DNA of 5,939 nucleotides from Gemmatimonas phototrophica (GTDB lineage Bacteria > Gemmatimonadota > Gemmatimonadetes > Longimicrobiales > Gaopeijiaceae). A model generated the notes under the pieces. It saw nothing but the letters and a program-made list of their open reading frames with translations, was not told the DNA's origin and did no database searches. Position numbers and translations under genes: made by a program. The DNA is taken from contig CAMCNM010000134.1 in NCBI GenBank assembly GCA_945876015.1, positions 1 through 5,939 of the forward strand. Direction: 5' to 3'. Of the stretch, positions 1-5,939 are shown piece by piece. The first letter of the stretch is position 1, and each line of letters starts with the position of its first letter.

Positions 1-456
1 GATCTCCCCGCTGGCAGCGAGCGCGTAGTCGGACGTGCGCACGAAGTGACCGAGGATCGCCTTCCACAGGGGCTTCTCCGCCCGCTTCAGGAAATGCGAG
101 GTGTGAAACGTGGTGACGAGGGGCGCACCGGTGCGCGCGCGCGCCGCGATCCCGGGAGGAACCGAGGCGATGTCCTGCGCGTGCAGGATGTCGGCGCCGC
201 GCGCGTGGGCGACGTAGCTCGGGATCGAGCCCAGCGCGTGGAGCGTCCATCCCAGCGGATTCCGCGCGGGGAACCACGTGCGCCACACGGAGACGCCGTC
301 CATCACTTCCGCCGCGCGCGTACCGGGGAGCGAGCGCGAGGTGACGATGCCGACCTGATGGCCCTTGGCGGCGAGCGCGCGGCAGAGATAGAAGACGTGG
401 CTCTCCAACCCCCCGACCTCAGGGGGGAAGTAGACGCAGTGCATGAGGATCTTCAC
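1..456 (-). CDS. GT4-type glycosyltransferase, N-terminal half (runs off the left edge)
   Basis: This is the first 152 codons of a cytoplasmic GT-B glycosyltransferase. The frame is open to the window edge with no stop. The protein begins VKILMHCVYFPPEVGGLESH, which matches the N-terminal donor/acceptor groove of GT4 enzymes: a first beta strand, then the (F/Y)PPxxGGxExH glycine loop at about residues 10-20, then a helix and KGHQVGIVTS at 31-40. Further on, GADILHAQD (87-95) and APLVTTFHTSHF (111-122) are the usual 'DxxHAHD' and 'TxH' strand ends of this fold. The C-terminal nucleotide-sugar domain with the E-x7-E motif lies outside the window, so donor and linkage cannot be named. The start is GTG at 456-454, overlapping the wecB stop as GTGA. 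This fixes the start well and suggests coupled translation, although the upstream ribosome site is weak. The context points to surface polysaccharide or O-antigen assembly. The family call is firm; the substrate is unknown. Confidence 0.88.
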   Translation of the reverse strand, partial: MKILMHCVYFPPEVGGLESHVFYLCRALAAKGHQVGIVTSRSLPGTRAAEVMDGVSVWRTWFPARNPLGWTLHALGSIPSYVAHARGADILHAQDIASVPPGIAARARTGAPLVTTFHTSHFLKRAEKPLWKAILGHFVRTSDYALAASGEI

Positions 457-1631
457 GCCAGGTCTTTCGTCTTGCGACGGGCGCCGGTCAGATCGGAGAT
501 GAGGATGTCGGCGATGCGCGCGCCGGCCTTCCCGTCCCCGTAGGGATTGACCGATCGCGGGGTCCATTTGCCGTCGAGCACGCGCCGCGACCATCGGAGG
601 ATCTGGCGTTCGCTCGTGCCCACCAGCTTCGCGACGCCGGCCTTGATGCCCTCCGGGCGCTCGGTGACTTCGCGGAGCACCAGGACGGGTGTGCCGAAGG
701 TGGGGGCCTCCTCCTGGATTCCACCCGAATCGCTGAGCACGAGCGTGGCGCGTTCCAGGGCGCGAACCAGGTCGGAGTAGCCGAGCGGCTCGGTGAGTCG
801 AATCCGCGGGTGGTCGGAGAGGAGGTCGTAGGCCGGACGGCGCACGTTCGGGTTGGGATGCACCGGATACACGACCACGATGTCCTCGCGCTCGTCCGCC
901 AGACGCCGCACCGCGCCGAACACCTCGTTGAGGGGCGCGCCGAACGATTCCCGTCGGTGCGCCGTGAGCAGGACCAGACGGGAGCGGCCTCTGAGCACCT
1001 CGCGGACGACGGGGTCGCTGGGGGTGGCCTTCGTTGCCGCCACCTTCAGGAGAGCGTCCACCACCGTGTTGCCGGTGACGTGGATCCCGTGCTTTGGCGC
1101 GCGCTCGCGGCGGAGGTTCCTGGCCGCACCGGCGGTGGGCGCGAAATGCCAGTCCGCCACGACGTCGGAGACGCGCCGGAACACCTCCTCGGGAAACGGC
1201 GCCCACTTGTCGTGGGAGCGGAGTCCCGCCTCGACGTGGCCGACCCGCACCTGCTCGAAGTAGGCGACCATGGTGCCGAAACAGACGGTCGCGGTGTCGC
1301 CCTGGACGAGCAGTGCGCTCGGGCGGAACTCCCGCACCACGTCCCGCAGGCCGTCCATGCACCCGTGCGCGACGTCGTACAGGCTCTGCCCCTCCTTCAT
1401 GATGCCCAGGCTGTAGTCGGCCTCCATGCGGAACGCCGAGAGCGCCTGATCGACGAGCGTGGTGTGCTGACCGGTCAGTGCGACGCGGTATTCCACCTCG
1501 CTGGATCGCGCGCGTAGCGCATCGACCACGGGCGCCATCTTGATCGCTTCGGGGCGGGTGCCCACCACGACCAGGACGCGAGGGCGCGTGTTGGGAGGGA
1601 GCTTGCTCGAGCGAGGAGCCAGAGCGCTCAG
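453..1631 (-). CDS. wecB: UDP-N-acetylglucosamine 2-epimerase (non-hydrolysing)
   Basis: The enzyme interconverts UDP-GlcNAc and UDP-ManNAc in the cytoplasm, feeding ManNAc or ManNAcA into surface polysaccharides. Family signatures appear in order (numbered from the CTG at 1631): GTRPEAIKMAPVV near 24-36, QGDTATV (Asp112), HVEAGLRS (Glu134), PFPEE (Glu148-Glu149), VTGNTVVDAL, TAHRRESFG (His225), VYPVHPNPNVR, LSDSGGIQEEAP and TERPEGIKAG, then NPYGDGKA near the end. The residues corresponding to the catalytic Asp, Glu, Glu and His of E. coli WecB all appear present. Length is about 390 residues against 376 in E. coli. In the usual PEExNR motif the Asn is replaced, giving PEEVFR. No ATG, GTG or TTG lies in frame before the first beta strand. 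The best start is CTG at 1631-1629, overlapping the upstream TGA as CTGA, with a second CTG at 1622. The stop TGA overlaps the next gene's GTG. A wecB paralogue with a different acceptor preference is possible, but the family is clear. Confidence 0.93.
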   Translation of the reverse strand: MSALAPRSSKLPPNTRPRVLVVVGTRPEAIKMAPVVDALRARSSEVEYRVALTGQHTTLVDQALSAFRMEADYSLGIMKEGQSLYDVAHGCMDGLRDVVREFRPSALLVQGDTATVCFGTMVAYFEQVRVGHVEAGLRSHDKWAPFPEEVFRRVSDVVADWHFAPTAGAARNLRRERAPKHGIHVTGNTVVDALLKVAATKATPSDPVVREVLRGRSRLVLLTAHRRESFGAPLNEVFGAVRRLADEREDIVVVYPVHPNPNVRRPAYDLLSDHPRIRLTEPLGYSDLVRALERATLVLSDSGGIQEEAPTFGTPVLVLREVTERPEGIKAGVAKLVGTSERQILRWSRRVLDGKWTPRSVNPYGDGKAGARIADILISDLTGARRKTKDLA

Positions 1632-2677
1632 CTCCCGCCCCTGCGGAGCTTGTCGAGCTTGGAGTCGATCTCCGCTCTGGTCTGCGCGTTCATCTCGGCC
1701 AGCAAGCCGAAGCCGAGCAGGATGACGCCGACGATCACCAGGAGGCTGACGAGGGTGAGGAGGGGGCGGAAGCCCATCTGGTAGCCGAAGCGCATGATCA
1801 GCGCGAGGACGCCAACCGCCACGCCGGACGCGAATATCGCCATCCCCGTGACGCCGAAGAAGAGCAGCGGCTTGCGCGAGACGATGAGGAGGAACCAGAC
1901 CGACACGAGGTCGAGCAGCCCGATCACGATGCGGAGCGAACCCCGGTACTTCGAGACCCCCGCGCGGCGCGGGAGTAGCATGATGTCGATCTCGGTGACC
2001 GACCAGCCGCGGGCGGTCGCGAGCACGATGAAGAATCGGTGCCAGTCGCGGCGCAGGTGGATCTCGTCCAGGATCTCGCGCCGGAAAGCCTTCATCGAGT
2101 TCAGGTCGGAGACCGGGACGCGGAAGATCCTCTGCGAGAGCCGATTGTAGATGCTCGAGATGGCCTGCTTGTCGTACGCGCCGATCTTCCGGCCGGCCAC
2201 GATGTCCCATCCCTCCTGGAGCTTGGCCAGGAAGCGGGGGATCTCGTCGGGCATGTGCTGGAGATCGGCATCGAACAGGATGACCCAGGTGCGGTCGGTC
2301 GCGCTCGCGGCGGTGACCACCGCCTTGGTCTTCCCCTCGTTCACGCGGTGACGGATGACGCGGATCCGGTTCCACCCCGCGGCCTCGCGCTCGACCAGCT
2401 CGCTGGTGCCGTCGCTCGAGCCGTCGTCCACCACGATCACCTCGCCCTCGAGCCCGTACTCGTCCCAGGCGCGCTTCAGCTCGCGGACCAGGTCGGTGAT
2501 GACGGGGGCTTCGTCGAATGCCGGCACCACCAAGGCGAAATCGCGGCGGGTGCTCGGAGTCAGCTTGCGGGCGGCCTCGAGGGCGTCGGCCCGCTTCCCT
2601 CCCCCGGCAGGGACGCTGCGCAAGACCTCGGTTGGACCGGGGTCGCTCGCCGGAAGCCTGGGCTGGAGAGTGGACAT
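1628..2677 (-). CDS. Membrane-anchored family 2 glycosyltransferase (GtrB/ArnC/DPM1-like)
   Basis: This inverting GT-A glycosyltransferase of 349 residues is most like enzymes that move a sugar from a nucleotide donor to a polyprenyl phosphate at the inner membrane. The first ~45 residues are a low-complexity lead. The catalytic domain starts at DFALVVPAFDEAPVI (46-60), continues with VIVVDDGSSDGT (80-91, donor-binding Asp pair) and NEGKTKAV (113-120), and then the metal-binding DAD at 136-138 in LFDADLQHMPDEIP. SKYRGSLRI (242-250) matches the conserved basic patch before the membrane part. Three hydrophobic stretches follow at about 249-267, 271-294 and 304-326, then a charged cytoplasmic tail. 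The start ATG at 2677 has no clear Shine-Dalgarno, so a start nearer residue 40 cannot be excluded. The stop TGA overlaps the proposed wecB CTG. The sugar cannot be read from the sequence. It sits 84 bp after rpoN and leads the glycan block. Confidence 0.9.
   Translation of the reverse strand: MSTLQPRLPASDPGPTEVLRSVPAGGGKRADALEAARKLTPSTRRDFALVVPAFDEAPVITDLVRELKRAWDEYGLEGEVIVVDDGSSDGTSELVEREAAGWNRIRVIRHRVNEGKTKAVVTAASATDRTWVILFDADLQHMPDEIPRFLAKLQEGWDIVAGRKIGAYDKQAISSIYNRLSQRIFRVPVSDLNSMKAFRREILDEIHLRRDWHRFFIVLATARGWSVTEIDIMLLPRRAGVSKYRGSLRIVIGLLDLVSVWFLLIVSRKPLLFFGVTGMAIFASGVAVGVLALIMRFGYQMGFRPLLTLVSLLVIVGVILLGFGLLAEMNAQTRAEIDSKLDKLRRGGS
1632..1642 (-). promoter_or_regulatory. Purine-rich ribosome-binding stretch before the wecB start
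   Basis: On the minus strand the bases just before the CTG at 1631 read AGGGGCGGGAG. AGGGG sits 6 nt from the CTG at 1631 and GGGAG sits 9 nt from the CTG at 1622. Either spacing would suit Shine-Dalgarno pairing, so the element supports initiation here but does not choose between the two CTG codons. It lies inside the last codons of the glycosyltransferase gene, as expected for a coupled pair. Because these bases also encode Arg-Gly-Gly-Ser in a GC-rich gene, chance is a real alternative. Confidence 0.4.
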
Positions 2678-2683
2678 GGCCGG

Positions 2684-2712
2684 AAGATAGGGTTCCGACC
2701 TTTCTCAACCAA
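2684..2712 (-). promoter_or_regulatory. Weak sigma-70-like promoter candidate before the GT2 gene
   Basis: On the minus strand TTGGTT (2712-2707) and TATCTT (2689-2684) are separated by exactly 17 bp. The -35 box matches 3 of 6 and the -10 box 4 of 6 of the sigma-70 consensus. Only 6 nt separate the -10 box from the ATG at 2677, so a transcript from here would begin at or next to the start codon and be leaderless, which fits the absence of a visible ribosome site. The match is weak and could be chance. The neighbouring TTGAGA is a better -35 box, but its spacing of 13 bp is too short. Confidence 0.2.
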
Positions 2713-2727
2713 GCAGAGCCGACGGGG

Positions 2728-2742
2728 GGCCGCGGAGCGGCC
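2728..2742 (-). repeat. Short GC-rich hairpin downstream of rpoN
   Basis: GGCCGC and GCGGCC form a perfect 6-bp inverted repeat around a 3-nt loop, about 20 nt past the rpoN stop codon. No T-run follows on the minus strand, where the next bases are C-rich, so it lacks the second half of an intrinsic terminator. It may slow RNA polymerase or protect an mRNA end, or be a by-product of high GC. This 84-bp gap is the only non-coding space of note in the window. Confidence 0.3.
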
Positions 2743-2761
2743 TGGGAATCGGGACCTAAAA

Positions 2762-4267
2762 CTAGACCCGCTTTCTCATCCTGGCGGGCAGGATTCCAAG
2801 CTGGTCCCGGTACTTGGCTACTGTCCGTCGCGCGATCTTGACCCCGTCCGACTTGAGCAGGTTCACGATCGCCTGGTCGGTCAGGGGGCGCTTGGACTCC
2901 TCGCCCCCGACCAGCGTCTGGATCTTGTCCTTCACGCCGCGCGCGCTGATGTCCTCGCCCGAGGTGGTCGAGAGTCCAGACGAGAAGAAGAACTTGAGGG
3001 AGTACACGCCGCGGGGGGTCTGGCAGAACTTTTCATTCGTCACCCGGGACACGGTCGACTCGTGCATGTCGATGTGCTCGGCGACCTCGCGCAGGGTGAG
3101 GGGCTTCAGGTGCTGGACGCCCTTCTCGAAGAACTCGCGCTGCCGGTTCACGATGAAGTTCATGACCTTGAGCATGGTCTGCCGGCGCTGCTCGATCGCC
3201 TGGATCATCCAGTTGGCCGAGTTGAGCTTCGACGAGATGAACTCCTTGTTCTCTCCCTTGAACTTGTTCTTGTCACGCGCGACCTCGCGGTAGGCGCGAG
3301 ACAGCCTCAGGCGGGGTAGGCTCGTGTCGTTCACAAACACCTGGTACTCGCCCGCGATCTTGTCCACGATCAGGTCGGGGATGATGTACTGCTCCTGCGG
3401 CGGCGCGTATTTGCGGCCGGGCTTCGGATCGAGACGCGAGATCTCGTCGGCGGCGTCCTGCACCTGGCGTGGCCCTATCCCCATCGACTTCGCGATGTCG
3501 GACCAACGGTGGTTGATCAGGTCGTCGAAGTGCTCGAGCACGATCTGGTGGGCCAGCGATCCCCCGAGGTCGTGCTGGCGCATCTGGAGGAGGATGCACT
3601 CGCGCAGGTCGCGCGCGGCCACGCCCGGCGGATCGAACAACTGGATCCGCGCGAGCATCTGCTCGGCCTCCTCCATCGTGTAGGCCTTGAGGGTGTCCGC
3701 CACGTCCACCAGCTGGCGCGCGCGCGCGTCACCCTCGAGGTCGTCGGCCCGATCCACCGCCACGTCGCGAATCTCGGCGAGCCAGCCGTTGATCCCCTTT
3801 ACCACCTGGTCGAGGCCGCACGACAACATCCCGTCGTCCTCAATGTTGCCGATGATCTCCTCGCCCAGCCGCATCTGGCGCTCGGAAAGGTCGAGCAGTC
3901 GGAGCTGGTCGTCGAGGTGGTCGCGCAGATCCCTGGCCTCGACGACGGTGGGCTGGAAGAACTCGCGCTCCTCGTACTGCGGACGCCGGCCACCGGCGTC
4001 GAATCCGTCCAGGAGGATCTCTTCCCAGTCGATCTCCTCCTTCGGGACCTTTTCTTCCTTCGCGGGCTCCGGCTTGAGCTCCACCTCCTGCTCGGCGTCG
4101 GCCTCGGTCATCTCGAGGAAGGGATTCTCGGCGAGCTCCTGCTTGAGGTGCTGCTGGAGGCCCAGGAGGGGCATGTAGAGCAACTCCATCGCCTGGTACA
4201 GGCGTGGGTTGATCTTCATCTCCTGCTTGAGCTGTTGGCTCTGGTACATCCTGCCGTTGAAGCTCAT
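2762..4267 (-). CDS. rpoN: RNA polymerase sigma-54 factor RpoN
   Basis: RpoN directs RNA polymerase to -24/-12 promoters and needs an AAA+ enhancer-binding activator to open DNA. All regions are present in 501 residues. Region I (about 1-52) is Gln/Leu-rich, with QSQQLKQEMKINPRLYQAM and LKQELAENPFLE, and contacts the activator. Region II (about 53-105) is acidic. The core-binding part follows (about 110-330), including FDPPGVAARDLREC at 211-224. The DNA-binding domain has a helix-turn-helix at about 391-414 (TLREVAEHIDMHESTVSRVT) and FCQTPRGVYSLKFFFSSG. The RpoN box ARRTVAKYRD is intact at 479-488. The stretch between GML (146-148) and FDPPGV (211-216) is about 60 residues, roughly 30 longer than in E. 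coli as I recall it, and the extra part is charged and helix-like. The ATG at 4267 lies 16 nt after the lptB stop with only a weak ribosome site. Position after lptB is the conserved arrangement. Confidence 0.98.
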   Translation of the reverse strand: MSFNGRMYQSQQLKQEMKINPRLYQAMELLYMPLLGLQQHLKQELAENPFLEMTEADAEQEVELKPEPAKEEKVPKEEIDWEEILLDGFDAGGRRPQYEEREFFQPTVVEARDLRDHLDDQLRLLDLSERQMRLGEEIIGNIEDDGMLSCGLDQVVKGINGWLAEIRDVAVDRADDLEGDARARQLVDVADTLKAYTMEEAEQMLARIQLFDPPGVAARDLRECILLQMRQHDLGGSLAHQIVLEHFDDLINHRWSDIAKSMGIGPRQVQDAADEISRLDPKPGRKYAPPQEQYIIPDLIVDKIAGEYQVFVNDTSLPRLRLSRAYREVARDKNKFKGENKEFISSKLNSANWMIQAIEQRRQTMLKVMNFIVNRQREFFEKGVQHLKPLTLREVAEHIDMHESTVSRVTNEKFCQTPRGVYSLKFFFSSGLSTTSGEDISARGVKDKIQTLVGGEESKRPLTDQAIVNLLKSDGVKIARRTVAKYRDQLGILPARMRKRV

Positions 4268-4283
4268 CAGGCACGAGCTCTCA

Positions 4284-5480
4284 TCAGGTGGTCGTGGCCG
4301 CTGTCACGGGGCGCGGGTACCGCTTCCGCATCCGGGCGGTGAGGGTGGGGCCCAGATAGATCTCCGCCACCTCTTCGCTCCAGACCAGCTCGGAGACGGT
4401 GCCGGAAACGCGGATGCGTCCCTCGTACATGATGTAGGCGCGATCCACGATCTCCAGGGTCTGCTCCACGTTGTGGTCCGAGATGATCACTCCAATGCCT
4501 CGCTTCCGCAGGTCCGCCACGATCTGTTGGATGTCCCCGACCGCGATCGGGTCGATCCCCGCGAACGGCTCGTCCAGGAGCAGGAACTTCGGCTGCTGCA
4601 CGAGCGCCCTGGTGATTTCCAGCCTCCTGCGCTCGCCTCCTGAGAGGGAGTATGCCTTGCTCTTCCTCAAATGCGAGATCGAGAGCTCGTTCAGCAAGCG
4701 CTCGAGCCGCTCCTTCTCCTCGGCGCGCGGGAGGTCGAGCGTTTCCAGGATGGCCTGGACGTTCTCCTCCACCGTCAGCTTCCTGAAGATCGATGGCTCC
4801 TGGGCGAGATACCCGACTCCCATCCGCGCCCGCCGGTACATGGGCGTCTCGGTGATGTCGGCATCGTCCAGCCGGACCCGACCCGAGTCGGGAGGAATCA
4901 GCCCCACGATCATGTAGAACGTGGTCGTCTTCCCTGCGCCGTTCGGACCCAGCAGTCCCACGATCTCGCCCTGGGAGACGGAGATGGCGACGTCGTTCAC
5001 CACCTTCCGCTTCCGGTAGCTCTTGACCAACCCTTCGGATTGGAGCCGGCTCCCGTCGGGCGGAGCGGGCTCGCGAACGGATCCGGAGGGGTGGGTCGTG
5101 CGCCCCATTTGCAGGACCCGTACCACCTCCCCCAGCTCCTCGACGAACGGGGCTTTACGCGGATTTATCTCCGCCCATAGGGAGTCGTCAATCCGGAGGC
5201 ACTCCCAGCCCTCGTTCAGGGGCTCCCGCCACGCGACCCCCGAGGCCTCGAGCCGGGAGATCACCTGCTCTTCCAGGTAGCTCCCGACGTGGTCCCCTTC
5301 CCCCGGGAATCCGGATCCACCGGGCGCCTCGTACGCGTCGCGCACCGAGGCGACCCAGGCGCCGCGGTCGGCGCAGCCGGCCTCGTTGGCGCGATGGAAG
5401 AGCTCCCGCACCGCGACGGCGAGCGAGAGGTCGTGCGGCTCGAGCCCGCGGAGCCACGTGAGCAGATGGTCGTAGGTCAT
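4284..5480 (-). CDS. lptB: LptB, LPS export ABC ATPase, with a novel N-terminal extension
   Basis: LptB is the cytoplasmic ATPase that powers LptFG in pulling LPS from the inner membrane and pushing it along the Lpt bridge. The ABC domain occupies about residues 146-380: Walker [10 protein letters not shown] (178-186), Q-loop YLAQEPSIF (Gln227), signature [15 protein letters not shown] (279-293), Walker B FLLLDEP (299-305) and H-loop His336 in [19 protein letters not shown] and the ending AEIYLG are typical of LptB rather than of other ABC ATPases. The protein is 398 residues against about 241 in E. coli. The excess is mostly an N-terminal part (1-145) that I do not recognise, plus some 20 residues after YLG. 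The start ATG at 5480 overlaps the upstream stop as ATGA, which supports it. An internal ATG at 5108 (Met125) lacks a suitably spaced ribosome site. The gene ends in two tandem TGA codons (4286-4281). The ABC part is certain; the role of the extension is unknown. Confidence 0.95.
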   Translation of the reverse strand: MTYDHLLTWLRGLEPHDLSLAVAVRELFHRANEAGCADRGAWVASVRDAYEAPGGSGFPGEGDHVGSYLEEQVISRLEASGVAWREPLNEGWECLRIDDSLWAEINPRKAPFVEELGEVVRVLQMGRTTHPSGSVREPAPPDGSRLQSEGLVKSYRKRKVVNDVAISVSQGEIVGLLGPNGAGKTTTFYMIVGLIPPDSGRVRLDDADITETPMYRRARMGVGYLAQEPSIFRKLTVEENVQAILETLDLPRAEEKERLERLLNELSISHLRKSKAYSLSGGERRRLEITRALVQQPKFLLLDEPFAGIDPIAVGDIQQIVADLRKRGIGVIISDHNVEQTLEIVDRAYIMYEGRIRVSGTVSELVWSEEVAEIYLGPTLTARMRKRYPRPVTAATTT

Positions 5481-5939
5481 CGGTCCGGGGGAGGCGCGTC
5501 GTCGGGCTGCTCGCCGGGCGTCGTCGGAGGAGGGGTCTCGGCGGAGGGCGGTGTCGCCGGCGCGGATAGCGGCGAGCCCCTGGCGGGCTCGGCGTGGATC
5601 CCGTCGGTCTCACCCACGACGTCCATCCTGGTCACCTCGCCCGCGTCCATCTGGAGCGTGATCGCCGTTGCCGTGACGTAGTGGATGGCGGGCCGCTTCT
5701 CCCCGCGCACCTGCGCCGAATCGTTGGGCGCCATCCGGTAGAGCGATCGGGCCTTGCCGGATGCGGTGAGGCTCTCGAGCTGAAGCGGGGCGCTGGCCGT
5801 ATCGGCGACCGCGGCCGCGGCCGTCGAGTCCCCCGCCCTATCCTCGAAGATCGCGACGATCGTGTCGCCCTCCATCCAATCCGTGCGAGCGAGCGCCGGC
5901 GTCTCCGGCGTATTGAGCGAGTCACGCGTGGAGGACTCG
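5477..5939 (-). CDS. OstA/LptA-like periplasmic LPS-transport protein, C-terminal part (runs off the right edge)
   Basis: The last 153 codons of a protein whose start lies beyond the window. The frame is open from the edge through [46 protein letters not shown] and [13 protein letters not shown]. Short beta strands with repeated 'GDTI / GxARSLY / ITLxMxxGEV / VxGxxxGI' turns are what OstA/LptA-type beta-jellyroll proteins show, where the protein carries LPS across the periplasm. The last ~35 residues are a Pro/Ala/Ser/Thr-rich tail (for example [16 protein letters not shown]) unlikely to fold. An Ala run is encoded around the GCGGCCGC at 5811-5818. A Met at 5875 is internal, not the start, because coding signal continues upstream. 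The TGA at 5479-5477 overlaps the lptB ATG. The link to LPS transport rests on strand pattern and on the lptB neighbour. It could instead be an LptC-like or OstA-domain protein rather than LptA itself. Confidence 0.75.
   Translation of the reverse strand, partial: ESSTRDSLNTPETPALARTDWMEGDTIVAIFEDRAGDSTAAAAVADTASAPLQLESLTASGKARSLYRMAPNDSAQVRGEKRPAIHYVTATAITLQMDAGEVTRMDVVGETDGIHAEPARGSPLSAPATPPSAETPPPTTPGEQPDDAPPPDR

Noticed and set aside
810..1517. Plus-strand open frame of 235 codons opposite wecB
   Set aside because: It is the antisense shadow of conserved epimerase codons, with no domain features and no plausible ribosome site.
1632..2708. A minus-strand open frame that continues upstream of wecB through the whole GT2 gene, giving a 751-residue frame
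   Set aside because: The upstream part is Arg/Pro/Gly-rich shadow translation of the GT2 gene, which is itself a clear family 2 glycosyltransferase in another frame. Homology to WecB begins only near 1580.
2728..2742. The hairpin after rpoN as a full intrinsic terminator
   Set aside because: The stem is only 6 bp and there is no downstream T-run on the minus strand, so I list it only as a short inverted repeat.
2678..2761. Possible sigma-54 (-24/-12) promoter in the gap after rpoN, suggested by CGGCTC...TTGG
   Set aside because: The GG and the expected GC are not 10 bp apart, and the TTGC element is missing. No other convincing TGGCAC-N5-TTGC match was seen on the minus strand.
2039..3319. 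Long plus-strand open frame (426 codons) opposite GT2 and rpoN
   Set aside because: It runs antisense to two well-supported genes, has no recognisable motif, and is rich in Leu/Gly/Asp/His/Val as expected for the reverse of high-GC codons.
3509..4342. Plus-strand open frame of 277 codons opposite rpoN
   Set aside because: It is an antisense shadow with His/Leu/Val/Glu-rich composition, and it crosses the rpoN-lptB junction with no independent support.
5811..5825. GCGGCCGCGGCCG motif as a regulatory repeat
   Set aside because: It lies inside the OstA-like gene and simply encodes a run of alanines in a GC-rich genome.

Overview
The window is a compact, GC-rich stretch of bacterial chromosome in which every gene I can support lies on the minus strand, so transcription runs from the right edge to the left. 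G or C dominates third codon positions. The content (LPS-export genes, sigma-54, sugar-nucleotide and glycosyltransferase genes) indicates a diderm bacterium with a lipopolysaccharide-type outer membrane. The style of the OstA-like protein and of LptB suggests a high-GC lineage such as Candidatus Eisenbacteria, Gemmatimonadota or a deltaproteobacterium-like group. That placement is inference from memory of protein style, not a search result.

In transcription order the layout is: (1) 5939-5477, the C-terminal part of an OstA/LptA-like periplasmic protein with a proline-rich tail; (2) 5480-4284, LptB, the ATPase of the LPS export machine, carrying an unusual N-terminal extension of about 145 residues; (3) 4267-2762, RpoN (sigma-54), complete with the RpoN box, carrying extra residues in the core-binding region; (4) an 84-bp gap with a small GC-rich hairpin and a weak promoter-like sequence; (5) 2677-1628, a membrane-anchored family 2 glycosyltransferase; (6) about 1631-453, a WecB-type UDP-GlcNAc 2-epimerase with no canonical start codon; (7) 456-1, the N-terminal half of a GT4-type glycosyltransferase that runs off the left edge.

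The genes form two functional blocks. The right block, ostA-like/lptB/rpoN, matches the lptA-lptB-rpoN order known from many Gram-negative bacteria: LPS transport to the outer membrane followed by the alternative sigma factor. The left block supplies surface-glycan chemistry: UDP-ManNAc synthesis, a GT2 that probably acts on a polyprenyl phosphate, and a GT4. Junctions are very tight (ATGA, CTGA and GTGA stop/start overlaps, and one 16-nt gap), so translational coupling is likely inside each block. The only gap that could hold a promoter or terminator is the 84 bp after rpoN.

I see no mobile element, CRISPR array, tRNA or rRNA, and no gene on the plus strand. The long plus-strand open frames look like GC-driven antisense shadows. 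The points most worth a second look are the LptB N-terminal extension, the wecB start (CTG where ATG is expected), and the RpoN insertion. I do not see convincing evidence of an entirely new system here.
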